Below, piece after piece: positions 1-7,190 of a DNA stretch of 64,000 nucleotides. How positions within the stretch are numbered: position 1 is the stretch's first letter; every line of letters begins with the position of its first letter. Origin of the DNA: Clostridiales bacterium (GTDB lineage Bacteria; Bacillota; Clostridia; Lachnospirales; Cellulosilyticaceae); the NCBI GenBank assembly GCA_019418225.1, contig DYCF01000010.1, positions 59,501 through 123,500 of the forward strand. The letters run 5' to 3'. The translations under genes were made by a program, and so were the position numbers. Under the pieces are notes generated by a model. That model had not been told where the DNA came from and made no database searches. It was given only the letters and a program-made list of their open reading frames with translations.

Positions 1-67
1 GCGGGAATAAATATGTCCCGTCCCTTTTAAATAAGATGATTATTTAAAAGGGACGGGATTTTTTGCG
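1..67 (+). promoter_or_regulatory. 3' end of a T-box riboswitch with its terminator
   Basis: The window opens on GCGGGAATAAAT followed by a GTCCCGTCCC segment and a perfect 17-bp inverted repeat (17-33 with 41-57, loop 34-40) that ends in a T-run at 59-64. T-box leaders have the antiterminator sequence UGGNACCGCGG just before exactly this kind of terminator, so the first bases fit the end of that conserved element; the rest lies upstream of the window. It would let uncharged tRNA-Thr allow readthrough into thrS. The call rests on the terminator, the GCGGG tail and the gene it precedes. The specifier loop cannot be seen. Confidence 0.75.
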
Positions 68-145
68 TTCTAAAATAATAATCATCATAAAAGACAATCA
101 TAATGATTAAAAAGTAATAATTTAAAATTTGAAAGGAGCATTATA

Positions 146-2122
146 ATGATTAAAGTTACATTAAAAGATGGCAGCATTAGAGAATGTCAAAAAGGCATTA
201 CAGTACTTGGCGTTGCAGAAGAATTAAGCAGTGGACTTGCGAGAGCAGCTTGCGCTGGTAAAGTAAATGGAGAAATGGTAGACCTTAGAACAGAGCTTAA
301 TGAAGACTGTGACCTTGAAATCTTAACATTCAATGATAAAGAAGGTAAATGGGCATTCCGTCATACAGCAGCACATATTTTAGCACAAGCTGTAAAACGC
401 GTATTCCCAGGAGTAAAACTTGCTATTGGGCCAGCTATCGAAGATGGTTTCTACTATGACTTCGATACAGAGAGACATTTCGTAGAAGCTGACTTTGAAA
501 AAATCGAAGCTGAAATGAAAAAAATCATTAAAGAAAAATTACCTATCGAGCGTTTTGAACTTCCAAGAGAAGAAGCTATTAAGCTTATGGAAGAATTAGA
601 CGAACCATACAAAGTAGAACTTATCAAAGACTTACCAGAAGGTGAAGTTATTTCATTCTACAAACAAGGTGATTTCACAGATCTTTGTGCAGGTCCACAC
701 CTTATGAGCACAAAACCAGTAGAAGCATTCAAAATCTTAAATGCTGCGGGTGCTTACTGGAAAGGTAATGAAAAGAACAAAATGCTTGCACGTATCTACG
801 CTACAGCATTCCCTAAAAAAGCAGAACTTGCTGCACATTTAGAAGCTTTAGAAGAAGCTAAAAAACGTGACCACAACAAACTTGGGCGTGAACTTAAACT
901 TTTCACAACAGATGATAAAGTAGGACAAGGACTTCCACTTCTTATGCCAAAAGGAGCGCGTATCGTTCAAACACTTCAACGTTTTGTAGAAGATGAAGAA
1001 GAAAGAAGAGGCTATGTACTCACAAAAACTCCTCTTATGGCTAAGAGCGACCTTTACAAAATGTCAGGTCACTGGGATCACTACAAAGATGGTATGTTCG
1101 TACTTGGTGATGAAGAAACAGATAAAGAAGTATTTGCACTTCGCCCTATGACATGTCCATTCCAATTTACAGTATATAATGCTGAACAACACAGCTATAG
1201 AGATTTACCAATTCGTTATGGTGAAACATCTACATTATTTAGAAATGAATCATCAGGTGAAATGCATGGTCTTATCCGTGTGCGTCAGTTCACAATTTCT
1301 GAAGGACACCTTGTATGTACACCAGAACAACTTGAAGATGAATTCAGAGGTGTAATTGAACTTATTAACTACATGATGACTACATTTGGAATTCAAGATG
1401 ATATTAGTTACAGATTCTCTAAATGGGATCCAAATAACACAGAAAAATACATTGATGATCCAGAAGCTTGGGAAAGAACAGAAGGTCTCATGAGAAATAT
1501 CTTAGATCACCTTCAAATTAACTACGAAGAAGCTGTAGGTGAAGCTGCATTCTATGGTCCAAAACTTGATATTCAGTTCAAAAACGTACATGGTAAAGAA
1601 GATACAATTATCACAGTACAAATTGACTTTGCATTAGGTGAAAGACTTGGTATGACATACATTGATGCAGATGGTGAGAAAAAACATCCACTTATCATTC
1701 ACCGTACATCTATCGGTTGCTACGAAAGAACACTTGCTATGCTTATTGAAAAATATGCTGGTCAATTCCCAGTATGGCTTGCACCAACAGCAGTTAAAGT
1801 ACTTCCAATCTCTGATAAATATGCTGACTACGCAGAAGAAGTTGTTAAAGAATTCAAAAACCGTGGCATCTTAAAAGTAGAAGCAGACTATCGTACAGAA
1901 AAAATCGGATACAAAATCCGTGAAGCACGTATGGAAAGAGTACCTTACATCGTAGTAGTAGGTGCTGATGAAATGGCAAACAAAACTGTTTCAGTTAGAA
2001 GCCGTCAAAAAGGCGATGAAGGCGCTATGCCACTTGCTGATTTCGTAAACCGCGTAGACGAAGAAATCAAAACAAAATATAATTACTTACTTCATATGGA
2101 ACCACAAGAAGAAAGTAAATAA
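146..2122 (+). CDS. thrS: Threonine--tRNA ligase
   Basis: Cytosolic enzyme that charges tRNA-Thr with threonine. The 658-residue product has the full class II layout: an N-terminal TGS domain (about 1-61), the editing domain with the HxxxH motif at H73 and H77 and a CAGPH motif, the catalytic core with MTCP, motif 2 around FRNESSGEMHGLIRVRQF and motif 3 (HRTSIGCYERTLAMLIE), and a C-terminal anticodon-binding domain. Length is normal for bacterial ThrRS. The start at 146 follows GAAAGGAGC at 131-139. It stands alone between the T-box terminator and a strong terminator after the stop, so it is probably a single-gene unit controlled by the T-box. Confidence 0.98.
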   Translation: MIKVTLKDGSIRECQKGITVLGVAEELSSGLARAACAGKVNGEMVDLRTELNEDCDLEILTFNDKEGKWAFRHTAAHILAQAVKRVFPGVKLAIGPAIEDGFYYDFDTERHFVEADFEKIEAEMKKIIKEKLPIERFELPREEAIKLMEELDEPYKVELIKDLPEGEVISFYKQGDFTDLCAGPHLMSTKPVEAFKILNAAGAYWKGNEKNKMLARIYATAFPKKAELAAHLEALEEAKKRDHNKLGRELKLFTTDDKVGQGLPLLMPKGARIVQTLQRFVEDEEERRGYVLTKTPLMAKSDLYKMSGHWDHYKDGMFVLGDEETDKEVFALRPMTCPFQFTVYNAEQHSYRDLPIRYGETSTLFRNESSGEMHGLIRVRQFTISEGHLVCTPEQLEDEFRGVIELINYMMTTFGIQDDISYRFSKWDPNNTEKYIDDPEAWERTEGLMRNILDHLQINYEEAVGEAAFYGPKLDIQFKNVHGKEDTIITVQIDFALGERLGMTYIDADGEKKHPLIIHRTSIGCYERTLAMLIEKYAGQFPVWLAPTAVKVLPISDKYADYAEEVVKEFKNRGILKVEADYRTEKIGYKIREARMERVPYIVVVGADEMANKTVSVRSRQKGDEGAMPLADFVNRVDEEIKTKYNYLLHMEPQEESK

Positions 2123-2127
2123 GATAT

Positions 2128-2164
2128 AAGGCTGCTGCACGAAAGTGTTAGCAGCCTTTTTTCT
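2128..2164 (+). terminator. Terminator of thrS
   Basis: An inverted repeat (AGGCTGCT and AGCAGCCT, extended by CAC/GTG) with a short GAAA-containing loop is followed by TTTTTT six bases after the thrS stop codon. Confidence 0.9.
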
Positions 2165-2264
2165 TGGATATAAAGTTGTCCAAAAGAGTAAATATTATTT
2201 TTATTATTTCTCATCCACATTGTGGCAAGGTAAAAAGATAGTCATAGAAAGAATACAAACTGAT

Positions 2265-2410
2265 TATACTAAATATAGCCTTTCAAAATGAAAGGCAACT
2301 CTAAAAAGGCGCCTTGAAGGATTGCTATAGATTAGACTCACTAAGTAGAGGGATAGTGAGCAGCTAAAAGTGATAATATTAGCTATGATGAAGAAGGCCA
2401 AATAAAAAAG
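2265..2410 (+). ncRNA. Unassigned structured non-coding region before the infC promoter
   Basis: This stretch holds several nested inverted repeats: TATAGC (from 2275) with GCTATA closing a region that contains CCTTTC-AAAAT-GAAAGG; CTCACTA with TAGTGAG; and AGCTAA with TTAGCT. A TATACT box lies just upstream near 2264. The series looks like a folded RNA or a leader remnant. No known riboswitch family was recognised, no T-rich terminator follows, and no good reading frame is present. It could be a structured RNA upstream of infC or a degraded repeat. The remaining bases of the 2165-2479 gap show nothing else. Confidence 0.3.
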
Positions 2411-2479
2411 AGGTGATTAATAAAATATAACAAAGCATTGTATTTTTAAAATGGAAAAAAATGAAAAACAAATATAATG

Positions 2480-2508
2480 TTGACAAGAGGAAGGGAACAT
2501 GATATCAT
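2480..2508 (+). promoter_or_regulatory. Promoter of the infC-rpmI-rplT operon
   Basis: A consensus -35 box TTGACA (2480-2485), a 17-bp spacer and a -10 box TATCAT (2503-2508) predict a start near 2515, giving a leader of about 200 bases before infC. Confidence 0.75.
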
Positions 2509-2514
2509 ACTAGA

Positions 2515-2707
2515 TGTTGAAGGCAACAGTGCCTAACAAGTAGAAGCTATTACTTCTCACCTTACAACGCTTAAGTTCGTAAGGTCATACTAATTTGAAC
2601 TTAAATAACTAGTTTAGTATGATATAGAGAGGTGGGTAGTTTCGGCTATCCACCTTATTAATTATGTGGAAAAGCAACACAATATTTATATTTAGGCAAA
2701 CAAATTT
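2515..2707 (+). promoter_or_regulatory. L20-type autoregulatory leader of infC-rpmI-rplT
   Basis: The leader contains competing pairings: AGAAG with CTTCT, CCTTAC with GTAAGG, TTAAGTTC with GAACTTAA, TCATACTAA with TTAGTATGA, and a final stem GGTGGGTAG/CTATCCACC around a TTTCGG loop (about 2629-2655). In Firmicutes, ribosomal protein L20 binds the infC leader and represses its own operon. The position and the mutually exclusive stems fit that family. The last hairpin lacks a strong T-run, so whether control works by termination or by another route cannot be read here. Confidence 0.6.
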
Positions 2708-2718
2708 AGGAGGTGCCC

Positions 2719-3225
2719 ATTATTAACGATTTAATGATCAACGAACAAATTCGTGACAAAGAAGTAAGACTTATAGGAGCAGATGGCGAACAAATCGGTA
2801 TTGTTTCAGTTAAGGAAGCACAACGTATGGCTTCAGAAAAAAATCTTGATTTAGTTAAGATTGCTCCACAAGGAAAACCACCAGTATGTAAAATTATGGA
2901 CTATGGTAAGTACAAATTTGATGCGGCTAAGAAAGAAAAAGAAGCGCGTAAAAAACAAAAGACTGTTAGCGTTAAAGAAGTTAGACTCTCAGCTAGTATT
3001 GAAAAACATGACTTTGAAACGAAGATGAGAAATGCAGCAAAATTCCTTAAAGCAGGGGATAAAGTTAAAATTTCTGTTGTGTTCCGTGGGCGTGAAATGA
3101 TGCATACTCATAGAGGAAACGAACTTCTTGAACAAGCTTTAGTCTTAGTAGAAGAAGTTGGAGTAGCAGAACAAAAACCTAAATTAGAAGGCAGAGCAAT
3201 GGTTATCGTGGTAGCACCAAAATAG
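2719..3225 (+). CDS. infC: Translation initiation factor IF-3
   Basis: Binds the 30S subunit, checks the initiator tRNA and start codon, and prevents early subunit joining. The product has the N-terminal domain (INEQIRDKEVRLI, PPVCKIMDYGK), a lysine-rich linker, and the C-terminal RNA-binding domain (KEVRLSASIEKHDFETK, VVFRGREM). The ribosome site AGGAGG lies at 2708-2713, so an in-frame GTG at 2713 overlaps it and cannot be the start. ATT codons at 2719 and 2722 are correctly spaced. A rare AUU start is typical of infC and lets IF-3 limit its own synthesis. It is the first gene of the operon with rpmI and rplT. Confidence 0.93.
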   Translation: MINDLMINEQIRDKEVRLIGADGEQIGIVSVKEAQRMASEKNLDLVKIAPQGKPPVCKIMDYGKYKFDAAKKEKEARKKQKTVSVKEVRLSASIEKHDFETKMRNAAKFLKAGDKVKISVVFRGREMMHTHRGNELLEQALVLVEEVGVAEQKPKLEGRAMVIVVAPK

Positions 3226-3273
3226 TTACCTTTGATAAAATAAATATAAAGTATAAAAGGAGGACTTCTCAAA

Positions 3274-3477
3274 ATGGCTAAATTAAAATTAAAAACTAAT
3301 AGAGCAGCAGCAAAACGTTTCAAAGTAACAGGAACAGGAAAGTTAAAAAGAAACAAAGCTTACAAAAGACATATCTTAACAAAAAAATCAACTAAAACAA
3401 AACGTAACTTAAGAAAAGCTACATTAGTTGACTCATCAAATGAAAAACAAATGAAGAGAATTTTACCATATTTATAA
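3274..3477 (+). CDS. rpmI: 50S ribosomal protein L35
   Basis: Small, very basic ribosomal protein of the large subunit, 67 residues. The start MAKLKLKTNRAAAKRFKVTG and the KRHILTKKSTKTKRNLRK core are characteristic of L35. It follows infC by 48 bases with a good AGGAGG site and precedes rplT by 26 bases, the standard infC-rpmI-rplT order, so it should be co-transcribed and subject to L20 feedback. Confidence 0.98.
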   Translation: MAKLKLKTNRAAAKRFKVTGTGKLKRNKAYKRHILTKKSTKTKRNLRKATLVDSSNEKQMKRILPYL

Positions 3478-3503
3478 GAAATAGACGATAGGAGGTCAAG
3501 CAA

Positions 3504-3860
3504 ATGGCAAGAGTTAAAGGCGGAATGTCTACTAAAAAAAGACGTAATAGAGTATTAAAATTAGCTAAAGGTTATAGAGGAGCTAAATCTAAACAATTCA
3601 GAACAGCTAAACAAGCTGTAATGAAATCATTAAGCTACGCATACGTAGGTCGTAAATTAAGAAAAAGAGAATTCAGAACTTTATGGATCGCTCGTATCAA
3701 TGCTGCAGCTCGTTTAAACGGTTTATCATACAGCCGTTTCATGAACGGATTAAAAAATGCTAACGTTAACATCAACAGAAAAATGTTATCAGAATTAGCA
3801 ATCACAAACCCAGCTGCTTTCACACAATTAGTTGAAACAGCTAAAGCTAACTTAAAATAA
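3504..3860 (+). CDS. rplT: 50S ribosomal protein L20
   Basis: Large-subunit assembly protein of 118 residues with the conserved N-terminal MARVKGGMSTKKRRNRVLKL segment, the basic helix rich in R and K, and the globular C-terminal half (RKMLSELAITNPAAFTQLV). It is essential early in 50S assembly and in Firmicutes also represses its own operon through the infC leader, which is visible upstream. AGGAGG precedes the ATG. The gene is followed by a terminator hairpin that is duplicated on both sides of an inserted 171-bp element. Confidence 0.98.
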   Translation: MARVKGGMSTKKRRNRVLKLAKGYRGAKSKQFRTAKQAVMKSLSYAYVGRKLRKREFRTLWIARINAAARLNGLSYSRFMNGLKNANVNINRKMLSELAITNPAAFTQLVETAKANLK

Positions 3861-3879
3861 TTAATGTAATTATTATAGA

Positions 3880-3903
3880 AAAGGTGCCCTTAGGGGCACC
3901 TTT
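3880..3903 (+). terminator. rplT terminator, left copy of a duplicated hairpin
   Basis: A near-perfect hairpin (AAAGGTGCCC, loop TTAG, GGGCACCTTT). The 22 bases 3882-3903 recur exactly at 4075-4096 on the other side of the inserted element. In this left copy the T-run is cut to three T before the element begins. Confidence 0.85.
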
Positions 3904-4074
3904 CAGGCTGTAGACAATTAACTTTTCCATAGTATTTTACTAGTCTAGAAATAGAAAACAGAGGTAAAAATGGACCTAAACTGCTCTTTTTACCCCTATT
4001 TTAATAGATTTTCTTGAATAATCCTCACTTAATTTGTGAGTTTATTTTGGGAAAATTCATTTGTCAACAATCTG
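3904..4074 (+). mobile_element. 171-bp non-autonomous insertion element, copy 1
   Basis: This 171-bp sequence is identical, base for base, to 12911-13081. It has imperfect 14-base terminal inverted repeats (CAGGCTGTAGACAA at the left; the right end reads CAGATTGTTGACAA on the other strand, 11 of 14 matching). It is flanked by exact 22-bp direct repeats that are the rplT terminator hairpin. Internally, GGTAAAAA pairs with TTTTTACC and CTCAC with GTGAG. It has no reading frame worth calling, so it would depend on a transposase supplied elsewhere. Long, variable duplications at palindromes recall IS1182-like elements, but that assignment is from memory and untested. Confidence 0.85.
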
Positions 4075-4099
4075 AGGTGCCCTTAGGGGCACCTTTTTT
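4075..4099 (+). terminator. rplT terminator, right copy with complete T-run
   Basis: Second exact copy of the hairpin at 3882-3903, here followed by the original T-run (4094-4099). Before insertion this was presumably the single terminator of the infC-rpmI-rplT operon. Confidence 0.85.
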
Positions 4100-4145
4100 G
4101 TTATGGTGTTGATATAGCAAAGTAGTTATAAAATTGAAAGATTTA

Positions 4146-4412
4146 TTATTTTATAACATATGTAAAGAGTAAGCTTAACATAATAGAAAAGCTACAACAG
4201 CTCAGTGCAATAACAAGTTGAGTAAGTTTTCTAGTAAAACAATAGAGAATAAGTATAAAGATACTAAGAGATAAAAAGAAGAGAGAAATAAAATTAGCAA
4301 CAGGAAGTAAAAAATTAAGTGTTATATACAGTAAAAATAAGGTAATAGCAAGTAAAAGAATGCCATAGATTCGAGTATAGTTGGTAACGTTACTTTTTTT
4401 ATTGTGTATCAT
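4146..4412 (-). CDS. Small membrane protein of unknown function
   Basis: An 88-residue, very hydrophobic protein. After a short polar N-terminus (MIHNKKSNVTNYTRIYG) it has about three membrane segments: GILLLAITLFLLYITLNFLL, FISLFFLSLSIFILILYCF, and VIALSCCSFSIMLSLLFTYV. The start at 4412 is chosen because the minus strand has AGGAGG nine bases upstream; the frame extends further upstream but without a ribosome site. It is transcribed opposite to its neighbours. A strong hairpin (4441-4474) lies about 30 bases before the start. I do not recognise a family. Confidence 0.65.
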   Translation of the reverse strand: MIHNKKSNVTNYTRIYGILLLAITLFLLYITLNFLLPVANFISLFFLSLSIFILILYCFTRKLTQLVIALSCCSFSIMLSLLFTYVIK

Positions 4413-4440
4413 ATAAAGTCCTCCTAAGTAATAAAATATA

Positions 4441-4474
4441 AAAAACTTCATACTACATCGTATGAAGTTTTTTT
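4441..4474 (-). terminator. Symmetric hairpin, possible attenuator or two-way terminator
   Basis: AAAAACTTCATAC pairs perfectly with GTATGAAGTTTTT around a six-base loop, with T-runs on both strands. On the minus strand it lies between the likely promoter region and the start of the small membrane protein gene, so it could attenuate that gene. On the plus strand it would block readthrough into the chemotaxis gene. Confidence 0.6.
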
Positions 4475-4641
4475 ATGAGTATAACAAATAATAATTAAAA
4501 AATTAATAAATTAATTAAGTTAAATATTATAATTAAATAAAATAAGAAAATGTAGAAAATAGATTGAAGTATTTTTAACAATGTTCTATAATGGGCTTTG
4601 GTTTACAATAAATAGAAAAAAAGATAATGAGAGGAAAAAGA

Positions 4642-6318
4642 ATGATAGATATGTACTATAAGATTTCAATGAGGATAAGGTTTAATGTAATTGTGAATGC
4701 AATTGTCATTATTGGATTGCTGATGGTGATGGTAAGTAGTAATATGATCTTATCAACAGAGGTTGAAAAGGTAGTTGTAAATAAGTCAATTGATGAGGCA
4801 GTGCAGATGGCAAGGCATTTAGGGACCTTGTTAGAAAAAGAGGCTAGTACAGCAGAAATTCAGAAGTTCACTGAAGAAACTGTTAGTACAAATAATCACG
4901 TAGCGTATAGTGTATTTATTGATAAAAATGTAGAAGCAATAGCACATAGTGATGTAGAAAAAATCGGAACCGTTTACCAAGATGAGTATACCATTAGTGG
5001 TGTTACCGAAGAAAAAGTTCAAACATCTAAATTCTTTGCAGAAGTACAAGATAAATGGACTTATGATATTATGGTACCAGTTAGCGTTAAGGGAAAAGTG
5101 ATTGGTGCATATGATATAGGTGTATATATAGAAGAGGTTACATCTATCTTAAATTCGATAAAGCGATTACAAAGGGGACAGCTACTTGTATTTATTATTG
5201 TATTATCTGCTGTAGTGGCGTTGGTTTGTAAAAAGCTCTTTACACCATTAGGTGTTGTACGTGATATTTGTGAAAAAATACAAAATGGTGACTTAAGTAT
5301 TACATTGGTAGATGAGTTAGTAAGACGTGAGGATGAAATTGGTGCTATTGGCAGGGCGCTAGAGGCACTTAAAAATAAAATTGCAGAAATTATGCATGCT
5401 ATTGGAATAGAAGTGGAAGAAATAGAGCATGTGACATATCAGCTACAAGGTGGAACGGAAATAGCAATGACATCTTCTGTGAAAATGGAAGCAGAAATTC
5501 AAGATGTCGTTAAAGGAAGTGAGGAGCAATCTAGTTATGTCGCAACTGGTGCAGCCATTACGAAGGAGATTTGTTTGGGTATTGAACAAATTAATCAAAG
5601 TATAGAAAGTGTGACGAGTACGACAGGAGATACAGTGGCTAAAGCACAAGAAGGATACAAAGTATTAGGAGATACAATTAAAGAGATTCAAGTAGCTAAT
5701 GAGACCCTAGAAGTTGTAACAAAGCAAATGAATGTATTAGATAAGCATTCAGAACAAGTGCAAGATATTACGGCAATGATTACAGGGCTTGCGAGACAGA
5801 CTAACTTATTAGCGCTTAATGCAGCTATAGAAGCAGCACGTTCAGGAGAGTATGGTAAAGGATTCTCGGTTGTAGCTGATGAGGTTAAAGTATTAGCAGA
5901 ACAAAGCAGCGAAGCAGCACAGAAGATAGAAGCTATTATTTCAGAAATTCAAAATGAAATTAAAAAAGCTGTTGTGCAAATTGGTGTGAGTACAGAATAT
6001 GTAAAAAATAGTACAGATGCAGCACATAAAGCAGGTGTAAGTTTTGAGAGTATTTTAGCTGACATTAGTAGAATTTCAGAAGAAATGCAAGAGATTTCTA
6101 GTGCAACAGAAGAAGTTAATGCAGGTTCACAACATATGTTAGAAGATTTAAGTAATACTATGAAAATTACAAGTAAGCTTGTACATAATATAGAAAATAT
6201 TGAAAAGGGTGCAATGATTCAAGAAGAACATATGCGAGATGTGTTAAAGATTACAGATAATCTAGGGAAAATGGTAACTGTTTTGAAAGATGTATTAGAA
6301 GAATTTAAAACAAAATAA
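4642..6318 (+). CDS. Methyl-accepting chemotaxis protein
   Basis: Membrane chemoreceptor that signals to the CheA kinase. The product (558 residues from this start) has a first membrane segment at about 15-36, an extracytoplasmic single-Cache-like sensor domain, a second membrane segment near 180-197, a HAMP linker to about 250, and a cytoplasmic signalling hairpin. The highly conserved tip reads RQTNLLALNAAIEAAR, then GKGFSVVADEVKVLAEQSS. The ATG at 4642 is preferred because GAGAGG lies seven bases upstream; an ATG at 4627 would overlap that site. The ligand cannot be deduced. It is a single-gene unit ended by the hairpin at 6328-6374. Confidence 0.95.
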   Translation: MIDMYYKISMRIRFNVIVNAIVIIGLLMVMVSSNMILSTEVEKVVVNKSIDEAVQMARHLGTLLEKEASTAEIQKFTEETVSTNNHVAYSVFIDKNVEAIAHSDVEKIGTVYQDEYTISGVTEEKVQTSKFFAEVQDKWTYDIMVPVSVKGKVIGAYDIGVYIEEVTSILNSIKRLQRGQLLVFIIVLSAVVALVCKKLFTPLGVVRDICEKIQNGDLSITLVDELVRREDEIGAIGRALEALKNKIAEIMHAIGIEVEEIEHVTYQLQGGTEIAMTSSVKMEAEIQDVVKGSEEQSSYVATGAAITKEICLGIEQINQSIESVTSTTGDTVAKAQEGYKVLGDTIKEIQVANETLEVVTKQMNVLDKHSEQVQDITAMITGLARQTNLLALNAAIEAARSGEYGKGFSVVADEVKVLAEQSSEAAQKIEAIISEIQNEIKKAVVQIGVSTEYVKNSTDAAHKAGVSFESILADISRISEEMQEISSATEEVNAGSQHMLEDLSNTMKITSKLVHNIENIEKGAMIQEEHMRDVLKITDNLGKMVTVLKDVLEEFKTK

Positions 6319-6327
6319 AGCTCAAAC

Positions 6328-6374
6328 AGTAGTGCTACCATCAAGTTATAATGACTTGGTGCTAGTATTTTTTT
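6328..6374 (+). terminator. Terminator of the chemotaxis receptor gene
   Basis: A 14-bp stem with G-T pairs and one mismatch closes at CAAGT/ACTTG around a seven-base loop and is followed by eight T. Confidence 0.7.
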
Positions 6375-6463
6375 TGCTATAGTCAAAAAAGTAATAAGTT
6401 TAAGGAAAAAAGTAGGAAATATATGTTAATAATGATAAAAATTCTTTATAACATCCTAATTTA

Positions 6464-6512
6464 TTGACTATTTAAAAGTGCAATAATATAATGAAAATGA
6501 CTAATAAGTCAT
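6464..6512 (+). promoter_or_regulatory. Promoter and palindromic operator of the efflux operon
   Basis: TTGACT (6464-6469), a 17-bp spacer and TATAAT (6487-6492) form a near-ideal sigma-A promoter. The predicted start site falls on a perfect inverted repeat ATGACT-AATA-AGTCAT (6497-6512). A palindrome at the start point just before a TetR gene is the usual arrangement for autorepression. Confidence 0.75.
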
Positions 6513-6527
6513 AAAGGATAGGATGTT

Positions 6528-7151
6528 ATGAATGAAAAATTTCTAAATCTAAGGGAAGAAAAAAAAGAAAGTATTTTACAAGCGGCTATTAGTGAGTTTG
6601 CACAGGAAGGCTATGATAGGGCTTCCACAGATAATATTGTCGTTAAAGCTAAAATTTCTAAGGGGAGCTTATTTAATTATTTTATAAATAAGCAAGGGCT
6701 TTACGAAGATATTGTAAATTATATAATTGCTAAAGCGCAAAAGGAGGTTGTAGAGGAATTTACAAAGATTAAAGAAGAAGATTTCTATGGTAGGCTGAAG
6801 CGACTCTTGGTGATTAAGCATGATTATACGATGAGATATCCTTTAGAAGCCAAGGTTTTAAAGGATTATATTAATGCAAATAGTACAAGAGATAATGCGA
6901 TTGTAAGGAAGTATAGAGAGATAGAACAAGCACTGCTTCAAAGACATTTGATTACATATTTAAATATAGAAGAAATAAGGCCAGGATTAACAGTCGAAGA
7001 TGTGCTTTTTGTAACTAATACGCTTCTTCAAGCGGTATTAAAAAGACAAGATGAACTAGCTAGCTTTGATCAAACAGCGGGAACGAAGGAAGTAGTAGAA
7101 AAAGAATTAGATAAGTATATTTATTTATTAAAATATGGAATGTATAAATAG
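6528..7151 (+). CDS. TetR/AcrR-family transcriptional regulator
   Basis: DNA-binding repressor of 207 residues. The N-terminal helix-turn-helix (ILQAAISEFAQEGYDRASTDNIV, then ISKGSLFNYFINKQGLY, about residues 16-60) is typical of TetR proteins. The variable C-terminal half would bind a ligand. It is the first gene of the run that continues with the membrane fusion protein only 39 bases downstream, so it most likely controls this efflux operon and itself. The promoter at 6464-6492 overlaps a palindrome that may be its operator. The inducer is unknown. Confidence 0.9.
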   Translation: MNEKFLNLREEKKESILQAAISEFAQEGYDRASTDNIVVKAKISKGSLFNYFINKQGLYEDIVNYIIAKAQKEVVEEFTKIKEEDFYGRLKRLLVIKHDYTMRYPLEAKVLKDYINANSTRDNAIVRKYREIEQALLQRHLITYLNIEEIRPGLTVEDVLFVTNTLLQAVLKRQDELASFDQTAGTKEVVEKELDKYIYLLKYGMYK

Positions 7152-7190
7152 GATTAAGAAAAATTCTTAGGAGTAATAATGGAGGGCATT

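Noticed and set aside
4627..4641. ATG at 4627 as start of the chemotaxis receptor
   Set aside because: It overlaps the GAGAGG ribosome site that correctly serves the ATG at 4642.
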